From an uncultured Prevotella sp. (GTDB lineage: Bacteria > Bacteroidota > Bacteroidia > Bacteroidales > Bacteroidaceae), in assembly GCA_946188165.1 (NCBI GenBank), contig CAMHTW010000023.1, forward strand, positions 1-54,146: DNA of 54,146 bases, written 5' to 3'. The position numbers were made by a program, and so were the translations under genes. Every line of letters begins with the position of its first letter. Within the stretch, counting starts at the first letter, position 1. Positions 15,021 to 23,848 of this stretch are shown here, piece by piece. Below the pieces are notes generated by a model that saw only the letters and a list, made by a program, of their open reading frames with translations, was not told the DNA's origin and searched no databases.

Positions 15021-16303
15021 TTCTCGTTAGGTCCGTCACTGTGGGCCTGGGCAGTGATGGTAAACCATGTGGTGCCACCACGATAGACCACCAGGCTGTG
15101 GCCTTCCTCGACATTCAGACCCGTGAACGAGGCACCATTGGCATTGTGGCTGTCGGGACTGATGGCTTCGCCTGTGCCGTCCACCTTGGCTGTGAAGGCC
15201 ACGTCGCCCAGGTTCGAGCCGCTGACGGCTACTGAGGTAACGGGAGCTGTTGCTGTCACGCTGCCACCTGCAATGCTCTGGCTCACACCGTTGATGGTGG
15301 CCGTGTTGTTGTAGGTGGGCTGACCGGGTGTCACGCCGCCGCTGCCGCCGCTTGGGGTGCTGTCGCCAGTGCTGCCAGTACCGCCGCCACCGGCATTGTT
15401 CAGATAGTACTCTGACTCCATGTCAATGTCATTGACAATGTAGCTCTTCTCCACGGCTTCAGCCAGACTGCAAAGGTCAGAGCCGAAACCGGCCTCGTTC
15501 AGCACCAGCTGGCAGTTGCTGCGGAACCAGTTGCCGCTCTTGTCCTTGCGACTGACGATGATACCGGCAGCCACCACGATGCCGCCACGACCCAGCACGA
15601 AGTTGAAGTGGTCAGTGTCGAATTCAAACGTCGAGAAGTTCAGACGGTTTTTCCAGTTCGAGCATGGGAACTCGCCCTGGCTGTCCACAATCTCGGTGGT
15701 CATGGGCGCACCGCTGCCGTCGGCATTACGTGGGTTGAGCGTGATGCGGGCATAGTTAGCTTCGTATGCGCCTTCACGCTTTTGGACAGTGACGAACGTC
15801 AGCTGGTCGCCACGCTGCAAGCCCCAGGCATTGACAAAGTCTGCGTACGTACTGCCAGGCGTGTTGACAGAAGCCTTGTGACCGCCTTCGGCATCGATAC
15901 CCACACTGACCTCGGGAAGGTGACCCTGTGAGATGATGGCCGCGAAGGGCATACACTTGTCGCTCTGGAGGGGCGTGAACTGATAGAACTGGCTCAGGCT
16001 CTGACCAGACTGCTGGAGAGTAGTAGCACGCTCACGCAGATAGCGCAAGTTCAATGAGCGGAAACGTTGTGAACACTTGGCACCTGTACTGTAGCCTTCA
16101 AAAGAGTGGTTACAGATGTATTTCAGCAAAGCGTAAAGCATGCCGACAACTCTTACCAGGATGCGCTGCAGGGTCTGTGCATCCGTCTTGGGATTCTTCG
16201 GAATGACAATTTCGCGTGCGACTGTCTTACCGTCAACTTGGTAGTACGTCTTGTTACCAACCTTACCGTTGGCGCCGTACATTTCTGATTTCATCTGTGC
16301 CAT
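15017..16303 (-). CDS. Uncharacterised DUF6266-like protein with Ser/Gly linker and Ig-like C-terminus
   Basis: The 428-aa product starts at MAQMKSEMYG (16303), after the promoter at 16388-16381; the longer frame adds ten unlikely residues. The N-terminal 90 residues (GANGKVGNKTYY, KNPKTDAQTLQR) have the GKxG...NPxTxxQxxQR pattern of DUF6266-like Bacteroidales proteins. I would call that a likely relation only. A Ser/Gly/Thr-rich linker (about residues 320-345, GGGGTGSTGDSTPSGGSGG) joins it to a C-terminal beta-rich domain (SVTATAPVTSVAVSGSNLGD). No signal peptide is visible. The function is unknown; phage- or contractile-system-related roles have been suggested by context for similar proteins, but nothing here supports that directly. 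Confidence 0.7.
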   Translation of the reverse strand: MAQMKSEMYGANGKVGNKTYYQVDGKTVAREIVIPKNPKTDAQTLQRILVRVVGMLYALLKYICNHSFEGYSTGAKCSQRFRSLNLRYLRERATTLQQSGQSLSQFYQFTPLQSDKCMPFAAIISQGHLPEVSVGIDAEGGHKASVNTPGSTYADFVNAWGLQRGDQLTFVTVQKREGAYEANYARITLNPRNADGSGAPMTTEIVDSQGEFPCSNWKNRLNFSTFEFDTDHFNFVLGRGGIVVAAGIIVSRKDKSGNWFRSNCQLVLNEAGFGSDLCSLAEAVEKSYIVNDIDMESEYYLNNAGGGGTGSTGDSTPSGGSGGVTPGQPTYNNTATINGVSQSIAGGSVTATAPVTSVAVSGSNLGDVAFTAKVDGTGEAISPDSHNANGASFTGLNVEEGHSLVVYRGGTTWFTITAQAHSDGPNEN

Positions 16304-16380
16304 AATTGTAATGGTTTTAAATGAATAATTCAATCAAACCCTTGGCGTGAATCCGAATCAGCCAATTCGTGATCTTGGTG

Positions 16381-16388
16381 CAAATGTA
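16381..16388 (-). promoter_or_regulatory. Promoter -7 box of the DUF6266-like gene
   Basis: TACATTTG on the minus strand, about 80 bases before the chosen ATG at 16303. Confidence 0.5.
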
Positions 16389-16445
16389 CGGCGTTTTTCT
16401 GATGGGTGGATGATATGGCGCACAAAGCGGCGCACAGAATTATTT

Positions 16446-17156
16446 CTATATCTCGTTAACTATTTCAAGAAACTTCAAGGCAATGTTGTTTCGGCGGTCA
16501 CATTCCGGTTTTGCAACAGGAACGCCTTTGAAAGAAATGATATAAGCTTCACTTAGCCATGTAGCCTTTGCTATGAACTTATTGAGCGTCTTAGAACCAG
16601 CAATGTCTTTAAAGCCCAAAGACTGAATATATCCGATGAACGTAGGTGTAGACATAAATTTCAATTGTTGATATGGGCTCGGGATTCGTCCGTGGTCCAA
16701 CGCCATTTTAATCCACGCATAGTCATAGCCTTTATGCATTTGGCAGTTCTGTTCTTTCGCTCCTTCACTGTGCAGGTACATCAAGGCAAGCCTTATTTTA
16801 TCGTCAACACTACTGGGCGAAGATACTATCCAGGTGATGGGGGGAATCTCTCCCCTTCTCTCCATTTCTTTCAGGAGATCTATCTGCGCTTGCGTCAGTC
16901 CATGGGTAGAGATTGAGATGTTGCGTGGGGCAAAGTATTGTGTGTAACGGGGTCCTGGCAGTAAGATGGATGCCAATTGTTTTCCTCTGAGTAAGTCCTC
17001 CAGTTTTTGGATATCGATTTTCTTGCGACCCTTGGCCCTACGCGCAGTGTAATGCCTAGTAGCAGGAATCGTTGAGAACCTTCCAAACTTCCTTTTATAG
17101 CCTTTCAACAGGCGTCTTGCCTTTATCAGCTTTCTTTTTTTTCTATTGGGACACAT
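16446..17156 (-). CDS. Hypothetical basic protein, 236 aa
   Basis: I do not recognise a family. The first 45 residues are strongly basic (KKRKLIKARRLLKGYKRKFGR), suggesting nucleic-acid contact. The middle contains LLKEMERRGEIPPITWIV and a segment with several Cys/Lys. The C-terminal half looks globular (MSTPTFIGYIQSLGF). There is no signal peptide or membrane segment. A promoter box at 17191-17184 and an operator-like palindrome directly upstream support a real gene. It is followed on the same strand by the DUF6266-like gene, which has its own promoter. The base composition is slightly more AT-rich than its neighbours, consistent with recent acquisition. Confidence 0.55.
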   Translation of the reverse strand: MCPNRKKRKLIKARRLLKGYKRKFGRFSTIPATRHYTARRAKGRKKIDIQKLEDLLRGKQLASILLPGPRYTQYFAPRNISISTHGLTQAQIDLLKEMERRGEIPPITWIVSSPSSVDDKIRLALMYLHSEGAKEQNCQMHKGYDYAWIKMALDHGRIPSPYQQLKFMSTPTFIGYIQSLGFKDIAGSKTLNKFIAKATWLSEAYIISFKGVPVAKPECDRRNNIALKFLEIVNEI

Positions 17157-17183
17157 AAGCTGTCAGATTTGATATATTTACTG

Positions 17184-17226
17184 CAAAAATACAAAATATC
17201 CGCGAAAGCTGTAGCACTTTCGCGGA
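17184..17226 (-). promoter_or_regulatory. Promoter and palindrome of the 236-aa gene
   Basis: The minus-strand box TATTTTTG (17191-17184) lies 28 bases before the ATG. Directly upstream is a perfect 10-bp inverted repeat, TCCGCGAAAG / CTTTCGCGGA (17199-17208 and 17217-17226), covering the -33 position. On the minus strand it contains CGAAAGTGCTA, which also occurs in the inverted repeat at 7299-7332. Confidence 0.55.
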
Positions 17227-17492
17227 AAAATTTCACAGGTCATGGGTCTTACATCAGCCCTCAGCCTTCAGCCTTCTTACATCAGCCCTCAGCCCTCAGA
17301 CATCTCAATATTTCCTCTATGCTTGCTCATACCTTGCTCATGGGTTGCTCATGGGCCTCTCATGGGATGCTCTAGGCGAGCTCAGTCTTCAAGGCCATGA
17401 TTTCGCCATGAATAAGGGTTGCGTAAGCCTTTTTATTCTTCCCTCTTCCTTCTTCCATCTTCCATCTTCCATCTTCCATCTTACATCAGCCC
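17227..17492. repeat. Intergenic 7-bp repeat tracts
   Basis: No gene is seen here. Around 17256-17300 there are imperfect CAGCCCT/CAGCCTT heptads. At 17325-17372 there are degenerate GCTCATGGG repeats. At 17451-17485 there are four perfect TCTTCCA units and one variant. The tracts lie downstream of the small peptide gene on the minus strand. Confidence 0.7.
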
Positions 17493-17666
17493 TCAGCCCT
17501 CTTCCAAGTCCCAGCCACCGAATTTGTAGCTTTTTTCCACCCAGTCCTCGCCGTCAAGTTCGAACGGGGGAGCACCGAATTCGCCACTATTTGTACTTAT
17601 ACATAAGAATTGGCTCACACCTATCTGTACAACCTCCATCTGAGGTTTCTCATATATTTTCTTCAT
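17493..17666 (-). CDS. Small peptide of the MKKxYxKPxMEV type, 57 aa
   Basis: The start at 17666 gives MKKIYEKPQMEVVQIG at the N-terminus, a pattern I recognise from many small uncharacterised Prevotella/Bacteroides proteins. The rest is acidic and aromatic (FELDGEDWVEKSYKFGG). No signal peptide is visible and the function is unknown. It lies 17 bases downstream of the 641-aa secreted protein on the same strand, so it is probably co-transcribed with it. Such peptides often neighbour large surface-protein genes. Confidence 0.6.
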   Translation of the reverse strand: MKKIYEKPQMEVVQIGVSQFLCISTNSGEFGAPPFELDGEDWVEKSYKFGGWDLEEG

Positions 17667-17683
17667 AACAGTCATCCTTATCC

Positions 17684-19609
17684 TTACTTAATTACCATCT
17701 TTTTACTGTTCTCAATGACGATGCCTTTATGGCTCTTGCCGACACGCTGACCGCTGAGGTTGTAGCGTGGGGTTTCGCCATCCTCCATGAGTTCCATCTT
17801 GCCGATGTTCGTTGTCGTGCCGTCGGCGTCAACCAGAATCACGTTCATGCTGTCGGGCAGTGGACTGTCAAGGTCGTTATAGCGGGGGCTTGACACATCC
17901 GGACCTTCCAGACCAGGATCGATTGCGCTGCCCGTGTACTCCAGATAGGCACGCATACCTTTGATATAGGCACCGGTAGCAGCCTTGGCAAAACGGCCGG
18001 GCGTTGTTCCTACAGCTTTGGCACCGGCGAAGCCATAGATACCCTTGGCTATCTCTTTTGCCGTGAACGTGTGGTCTTCGTAGATGCTCTTGAAGGTGAA
18101 GTCGTTGGCAGAGGTGTTGTTGCCTGCTATTTCGACTGCGATGCTACCTGTCGTAGAGATATTATTGGTACCATCGGGTACGAAGATGTATGGCACATTG
18201 GCGTCCAGTCCATCGGCATCCTCCGTCATCGTCACCTGATTATTGGCTACCGAGGTAAACGTATATATCTTACCATGTACACCCGCTGCCGGAACATTGA
18301 AGGGCAGACAAACCGTACACGTCTGCTTGGCCGTGAACTCACGGTTCAATGTGGCAAGGGTTGCCGTGAAGGGATGAGGTACGTTGTACGACTGATTATC
18401 GTTCATTACGAAGCTGTTACAATTGAAGTTGGAACCTGCACCCTTGACAATCACGTTGTCGCCAGTCATCGTGGAGCCTGCGGGCAGATAGATGAGCGTA
18501 TTGTCAGGAACATCCTTCACAGGGCTGCCGTCTGCCTTGCGGTCCATGTCAAGGTCTACCTGTGTCTCGCTCAAGTCGATGCTCAGCACATTGGCTGTAT
18601 TTTCGGAAGTGAAGGTACCGTCGGCAATCGACGTGACAGGAACATCGTTCGTACCATCGTTTACAGTGCCGGGAATGGTGACCGTTGTGGCCTCGGCACC
18701 GACCTCGACGCTGCTGACTACGGCGTGAGTATCATCAATGATAGTGACATTCTCAGCCACATCCGTTTCAGAGGCATTAGCTATCCATACCGCCGTCACC
18801 GTCCCCGTGTAGTTGCCCGTACCCGTCACAGTAATGATATAGTTGCTGCTACTGGTCTGGCCCGCGCTCAACGTATAGTCGGTACCCAGGACGAGCGTCT
18901 TCTCGCCATCCTTCACGCTGACCGCATACGTGTCGTTCTCCTTGCTGATGCTTACTGCCACCTCCTCGTCGGTCAGTGGCTTCTGTGTTATCTCAAAGCT
19001 GACGGCAGCACTTTCGCCAGCCTTGTAGTCGGTGGAGGCTGCGATGCTGGCTTTCACCCAGTGCGTACCTGCAATGGAGGGAACGGTAGAGCTATAGTCA
19101 CCATTTTCGGCATTGGAATAGGTATAGGTCGGCTCATTGCCACTCTGGTTGTTCTCGACTTGCGGTGTTTTGGGCGCCTCACCATAGGTCCAGTTGTCAA
19201 GGCTGACGGTAAACACGTTGTCCAACTTCTCACTGAAACTGATGGTAACAGTGGCGTTCAGGTACGCGTTATCAGGTAACGTCAGAGTGAACACGTTAGT
19301 TTCCTCAAAGGTCACACCGATGGCGTCACCGATCTGGACCTCTGCCTGCGTACGTCGTGGCGCCTGTGCCATGTTCGTGTTGGCAGTCACCTTGGCAGTG
19401 ACGTCGCCGTCGATGCAACGCCAGTCGCCGTCGGGCGTAATAGTGATGGTCACCACGCCATTGCCATTAGCCTCACTGGCGAAGGCTGTACCATGTGCGC
19501 TGGCATAGATGAACTTCACACGAGGATTACTCTCTGCTTCAGCCCACGCCTGTCCTGTGCCGGCCATCGTCAGCAGCAGGAGGGTTAAGATTCTCATTGT
19601 CTTTGTCAT
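17684..19609 (-). CDS. Secreted surface protein with Ig-like/MBG-type modules and C-terminal tail
   Basis: The 641-aa protein has a signal peptide (MTKTMRILTLLLLTMAGTG, cleaved near AWA-E). Beta-rich modules follow, including an MBG-like segment with TYGEAPKTPQ and GTGNYTGTVTAVW. The end contains YNLSGQRVGKSHKG and finishes KKMVIK. That end resembles the short T9SS-type sorting tails of Prevotella surface proteins, so outer-membrane export and surface attachment are likely but inferred. The ligand is unknown. The signal peptide is almost identical to that of the next gene upstream (start 23729), while the middles differ. No promoter of the usual form is visible just before it; the cluster may be transcribed together. 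Confidence 0.82.
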   Translation of the reverse strand: MTKTMRILTLLLLTMAGTGQAWAEAESNPRVKFIYASAHGTAFASEANGNGVVTITITPDGDWRCIDGDVTAKVTANTNMAQAPRRTQAEVQIGDAIGVTFEETNVFTLTLPDNAYLNATVTISFSEKLDNVFTVSLDNWTYGEAPKTPQVENNQSGNEPTYTYSNAENGDYSSTVPSIAGTHWVKASIAASTDYKAGESAAVSFEITQKPLTDEEVAVSISKENDTYAVSVKDGEKTLVLGTDYTLSAGQTSSSNYIITVTGTGNYTGTVTAVWIANASETDVAENVTIIDDTHAVVSSVEVGAEATTVTIPGTVNDGTNDVPVTSIADGTFTSENTANVLSIDLSETQVDLDMDRKADGSPVKDVPDNTLIYLPAGSTMTGDNVIVKGAGSNFNCNSFVMNDNQSYNVPHPFTATLATLNREFTAKQTCTVCLPFNVPAAGVHGKIYTFTSVANNQVTMTEDADGLDANVPYIFVPDGTNNISTTGSIAVEIAGNNTSANDFTFKSIYEDHTFTAKEIAKGIYGFAGAKAVGTTPGRFAKAATGAYIKGMRAYLEYTGSAIDPGLEGPDVSSPRYNDLDSPLPDSMNVILVDADGTTTNIGKMELMEDGETPRYNLSGQRVGKSHKGIVIENSKKMVIK

Positions 19610-19655
19610 ATCTCGTTTCTTTTTCTTCTTTATCTAAAGTTTTGTTGGCTTCTCC

Positions 19656-22600
19656 TTACTTCACTACAACCTTACGGCCTCCATTAATATAGATACCTTT
19701 CTTCGTCGGCTGCTTATCCAGCTTCCGTCCATCCAGGGTGTACCAGCGTTGGTTACTCCCCTCTCTACTTGGAGAGGGGACGAGGGAGAGACTTGTCGTC
19801 TCAGTGCCGATACTCAGCACCGGCGCATTATTCGTACCGTTCAACACCAGCAGGCACTTATGAGCACCCAGTCCGCCGTTCTCGTCGGCCAGGATGAACT
19901 TGCCGTTGTACAGCAGGTAGGTCTGTCCTTCGTTGTAGTAGTCTTTGAAGTCGTCCGCGCTGACGTCGCTGCTAAGGCAGTTTCCGTAGAAGGTAAAGTC
20001 GCTGCCAGTTGTTGATACAAGGCCCGTCTGGGCATCATAGCCATTGGCAGGTGCTGACCCTGCTGCCTTGTATATAGCCGTAACGGGTAGTGTGACATTC
20101 GCGTCGCGCTGTATCAGCACCGGCGTATAGGCAGGAACCGTTGTCAAGGCATCGCTCAGCATGACCGTCGAGCCGCTGATGCTGCTGATGGTATAGGCTG
20201 TGCAACCCTCAGGCACCTCGTATTCGTTCTGGCTGCAGAACGTAGCCCAGAGATGGGTACTGTTGGCGGCAAACAGCACGATGGTTTCCTGAATCTCGAA
20301 TTCCTTTTCCGCGTCAATGGTATAGAGAGCGCCCGTCTTGCTCTTGACAATGATCTTCGCCTTGCTGTTGGTGCTGCTGACGTTAGTGTTGTTGTCGTAG
20401 GTCACGTCGTATTGGTCGGCGGGAATCTCCTTACCCTCCGCGTAATAGACCTTAACGGCGGGCTCCTTGGCCGTTCCGTCATAGTAGATTGTACTCTGGT
20501 CCACCAGCTCTATGATGGGGCTTGCGACATTCTTGGGAACTACGGTAAAGGTGATGGCCTCTTTTGCGGGGTTGTAGAGGTCGTTTCCGCTGAAGCCTGC
20601 CCACAGCTTGACCGTGCCGAGACCCACGGTGTTCAGGTAGATATCCTCGCTGTTTTTATTATTCTGCCCACTCTTGTTTACAGTATGGTCTATCTTGACC
20701 ACGCCTGCGTCGGAGGTATTGGATATTTGCCATCTCCAGTAGGTGTCGCTGACCGTCTTGTCGTTGACGGCATTGACAACGATAGGATTTTCGGGGTCGT
20801 ATTCGATGTTGGCGCCAGCCTCGAACTCATCGCCCGCCGTGTTTTGTTTGCCGGTCAGGGTCACTTCGGAGTCGTTTCTCACTACGGTGAATGTGGTGGT
20901 CGTTTCCGCGCCCTGATATCCCTCATCTGGGTCCAGAACTACCCGGACCTTGTATGTGCCTGCTGGAAGGTCAGAGAAACATAAGTCGTGAGAGTTCGCT
21001 CCGTTTAGAGTTTGATAATATACATTGTTCAGGAATACGCTAATATCGCCTGTCGAGCCATAATATGTCTCCGTATCGTCAGGATATTTGTATGAGCAGC
21101 TGGATATCTTCATATCGACATCCTCGCCCGCTTTGTACTCGGATTTGCAGTCAACGGAAACCACGGAGCGCCGTACCTCAAAATCCTCCATGTCGTGGCG
21201 GGCGATTGCATAGCAGTAGGGTGCCGTCTCGTATCTCGCATACGCGCAAGAACGGAACAGGCCACATCCTCCTATTTGCTGGGGGCCGAGCCAGAAATTC
21301 CCCTTTATTATAGGTCTATTGCCGGCGTTAATCGAATGACCGAGGAACGAAATGGTACTGCCGTTGATCTCGGTGTTGAAATCTATGGGAGCTATTTTAT
21401 ATTCGACGGTCGGCACGATGTTGTAGATCGCCCTGTTCCCTGTGAGGATAAAGTTTGTGCCTACAACAATGTACGGCCCCATCTCGATCGTTTCACCGCA
21501 GACGGTGAGTGTGTTCCCGTCTTGGCTCTGGCTGAAGCACGATGTGCAGTTCCCGTGCTCGTCCTTCGGGCAGTTACAATAACCAATAATATCACCCAGG
21601 GCCTTGCGGTTTTCGCACAAAGGGACGGGGTCGTCATCATCCAGCGTGAAAGTATAGGCTCCATAACAGATAAAGTCGGTGTATGTGTAAATCGTCTCTC
21701 CTCCAGCGTAGAATATATCCTTGCCATCGGTATAAGTCTTGTTTTCTGCCTCAAGGTGCTCGCCGGTCTTGTCTTTATAATAGACCTTCCCATCCTCCTT
21801 GAGATAAAAATCCGGGCAGTCAACCCCCACGTAATAGACATAGCCACCGTCAACGCCTGAGGATATGGGCATGTCGTCCAGGTCGAGTTTTCGCTTAATC
21901 TCCTCCCCTTCGCCGTGCCACACAAGCTTTCCGCAGACGGTGCTGATCTGGCTGACCCCGTCCAGCGAGGCGGAGCCATTATTGACGTTATAGACGCGCA
22001 TCTCGCTGTTATTTCCATTGCCCACGGTATAGGACGTAGTGAATCCGATCATGCCGACAGCCGGCGTTCTATAGGTGGTGTTCTGATACAGCTCATCGTC
22101 ATCGTAACCAAAGCCGTAGCCTCTGTACCAGAGCGTCGTGTTGTTTGTCACGTCTGTGTCGTTGTATTTTACCTGCGTATTGGCTATACACTCGCCTATA
22201 AGCCCCGTTCCATCTTTTCCGCTGACGCGCAAGCCTTTCTTCCGAGCTTCTTCGGGGGCGGTGGATCTCGCGTTGGAGACGTTGAATACAAAATTATCTT
22301 CCTCGACCAGTTTGATGACCTTAAAGTCCACCCAGTCGTCCAGTTTACCGTCATCGCCGGTAATCTCTAAGCGATGTACGCCGGGAGCCAATACAAGCGT
22401 ATTTTCGCCGGCTGTCAACACGGTACCATTTACCTTATAAGTAACGTTCGACGGCGTACCGCCATTAATCGTGATCATTGCTGTGTTAAGGGTGACACCG
22501 TCTTCCGACCATACAAGTTCGTTGTCGTGGTATGCCCTCTCTACCCCATCTCTTATATAAAAGGCCCAGTCGTTTCCAATCAGGTAAATATTCGTCTGCT

Positions 22601-23729
22601 CCGGCCATGCATACGCTGTCGTGTATTCCGACACGGTGACATTCAGTGTGAAGCTGTAGTCGTTGTTGTTAGTCGCACCTGTAGCCGCTACGTTGATTGC
22701 GCCGGTCGTACCGCTGGTTTTCCCGCTGTTGGTGATGTAGGTCAGCGTGTTATTTTGAGCGTCATACGAATAGGTGCCGATGACACCGTTATCGTCGGTT
22801 TTGGTGAAAGAATATGATGCGCCTTCAGGCAGTGCGGGAAGCGCCATGGTGTAGCTGCCCGCCTTGTCCTGTGGCACGTACTTGGTGAAGGCATTGCCGA
22901 CCAGCGGCTTCAGCGTCTTGCCATTGATGGTTGTCTTGTTCGCGTCACTGACAGTGCCGGCAGCGATGAATGCAGTGGCATAATCACCGCTGTAAGCTAC
23001 GAAGTGCGGAACGAGTATGACACCACACGCGTAGGTGGTAACGGTCAGCTGTCCCGTCATTGCCGTCTGGGCATAGATGGTCAGACTATGGTTGTCAGAA
23101 GCCTCGATAGTTCCATCCACCGTCATCGTAGCACCATCCCTCAGGATGAGGTTGGCGTCATCTGCTATAGTGAGGTGGCTGAAGGTAATAACGCCATCGG
23201 GGACAGCATAGAAGCCGGCTGGCAGAATACACATCGTCTCGTCAAGCACGAAGGCGTTGACCGTCTGCGACTCACCGGTCTCATCCACATAGCTCACCTG
23301 CTGTTGAACAGGTTCAGCGAACGAGGCGGTGATGGTGACGTTCGTATTCTCGGCGTTGGGCATCGTAAAACTGTAGATGCCAGGCTTGCCAGTGACGGCA
23401 CTGACCGTGATGTCAGCAGCGATGCCGGGACCCTCGGCACTGCGGCGCGGTGCCTGCATAGCATCGGTACTGATGCCTTTCTTGGCGGTGAAGGTCACGC
23501 CTATAGCGGTATTGCCAGGTTCCGGTGTGGCCTTGACATACACCGTAGCATTGGCAGCAACGTCACCTTCGAAGTCCGAAGTACAGGCTTCGTCAGCATA
23601 GAACGCGATGGAGCCGCCAGTAATCGTGCCCCGCTTGATGTTGCTTGGCTCGTCGGTTTCGGCCCACATCTGTCCTGCACCGACCATTGTCAGCAGCAGG
23701 AGGGTTAAGATTCTCATTGTCTTTGTCAT
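19656..23729 (-). CDS. Large secreted multidomain surface protein
   Basis: The 1357-aa protein starts at MTKTMRILTLLLLTM (23729), the same leader as its neighbour. Several beta-rich repeats follow. The centre (roughly residues 640-860) is rich in Cys, Tyr and Asp (YCNCPKDEHGNCTSCFS), unlike the rest. Next come Ig-like modules (GTYKVRVVLDPDEGYQG; GKQNTAGDEFEAGANIEY; SKAKIIVKSKTGALYTI). The tail has WYTLDGRKLDKQPTKKGIY and ends GGRKVVVK, a T9SS-like sorting end. The linker just before it (SLVPSPSREGSNQ) is encoded by a palindromic repeat. A function beyond surface exposure cannot be assigned. Confidence 0.82.
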   Translation of the reverse strand: MTKTMRILTLLLLTMVGAGQMWAETDEPSNIKRGTITGGSIAFYADEACTSDFEGDVAANATVYVKATPEPGNTAIGVTFTAKKGISTDAMQAPRRSAEGPGIAADITVSAVTGKPGIYSFTMPNAENTNVTITASFAEPVQQQVSYVDETGESQTVNAFVLDETMCILPAGFYAVPDGVITFSHLTIADDANLILRDGATMTVDGTIEASDNHSLTIYAQTAMTGQLTVTTYACGVILVPHFVAYSGDYATAFIAAGTVSDANKTTINGKTLKPLVGNAFTKYVPQDKAGSYTMALPALPEGASYSFTKTDDNGVIGTYSYDAQNNTLTYITNSGKTSGTTGAINVAATGATNNNDYSFTLNVTVSEYTTAYAWPEQTNIYLIGNDWAFYIRDGVERAYHDNELVWSEDGVTLNTAMITINGGTPSNVTYKVNGTVLTAGENTLVLAPGVHRLEITGDDGKLDDWVDFKVIKLVEEDNFVFNVSNARSTAPEEARKKGLRVSGKDGTGLIGECIANTQVKYNDTDVTNNTTLWYRGYGFGYDDDELYQNTTYRTPAVGMIGFTTSYTVGNGNNSEMRVYNVNNGSASLDGVSQISTVCGKLVWHGEGEEIKRKLDLDDMPISSGVDGGYVYYVGVDCPDFYLKEDGKVYYKDKTGEHLEAENKTYTDGKDIFYAGGETIYTYTDFICYGAYTFTLDDDDPVPLCENRKALGDIIGYCNCPKDEHGNCTSCFSQSQDGNTLTVCGETIEMGPYIVVGTNFILTGNRAIYNIVPTVEYKIAPIDFNTEINGSTISFLGHSINAGNRPIIKGNFWLGPQQIGGCGLFRSCAYARYETAPYCYAIARHDMEDFEVRRSVVSVDCKSEYKAGEDVDMKISSCSYKYPDDTETYYGSTGDISVFLNNVYYQTLNGANSHDLCFSDLPAGTYKVRVVLDPDEGYQGAETTTTFTVVRNDSEVTLTGKQNTAGDEFEAGANIEYDPENPIVVNAVNDKTVSDTYWRWQISNTSDAGVVKIDHTVNKSGQNNKNSEDIYLNTVGLGTVKLWAGFSGNDLYNPAKEAITFTVVPKNVASPIIELVDQSTIYYDGTAKEPAVKVYYAEGKEIPADQYDVTYDNNTNVSSTNSKAKIIVKSKTGALYTIDAEKEFEIQETIVLFAANSTHLWATFCSQNEYEVPEGCTAYTISSISGSTVMLSDALTTVPAYTPVLIQRDANVTLPVTAIYKAAGSAPANGYDAQTGLVSTTGSDFTFYGNCLSSDVSADDFKDYYNEGQTYLLYNGKFILADENGGLGAHKCLLVLNGTNNAPVLSIGTETTSLSLVPSPSREGSNQRWYTLDGRKLDKQPTKKGIYINGGRKVVVK
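19755..19795 (-). repeat. GC-rich palindromic element before the C-terminal tail of the 1357-aa protein
   Basis: CTCCCCTCTC-TACTTG-GAGAGGGGAC followed by GAGGGAGAG. It encodes the linker between the last beta domain and the sorting tail. A near-identical copy occupies the same position in the 601-aa paralogue (23947-23987). Confidence 0.8.
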
Positions 23730-23741
23730 ATCTCGTTTCAT

Positions 23742-23848
23742 TCTTCTTTTCTTTCTATTTGGAAGACAACTGGGACATTTAGAGTCCCTTGATAAGGGAC
23801 GGCTATAATGCAGGGATAAATAGTTGTCTTTGTTGTTTGGGTTGTCTT
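23742..23848. repeat. Intergenic GACAAC/GTTGTC repeats between two surface-protein genes
   Basis: AAGACAACTGGGACA faces TAGTTGTCTTTG and GGGTTGTCTTTT, with a GTCCCTT-GAT-AAGGGAC hairpin between them. It probably folds as a terminator-like structure after the 601-aa gene. It belongs to the same loose family as 4346-4423. Confidence 0.45.

Noticed and set aside
18071..19279. Long plus-strand open frame (402 codons) opposite the 641-aa surface protein
   Set aside because: It lies antisense to a gene with a signal peptide and recognisable tail. Its translation is low-complexity with no domain, and it has no promoter. It follows from the codon use of the real gene.
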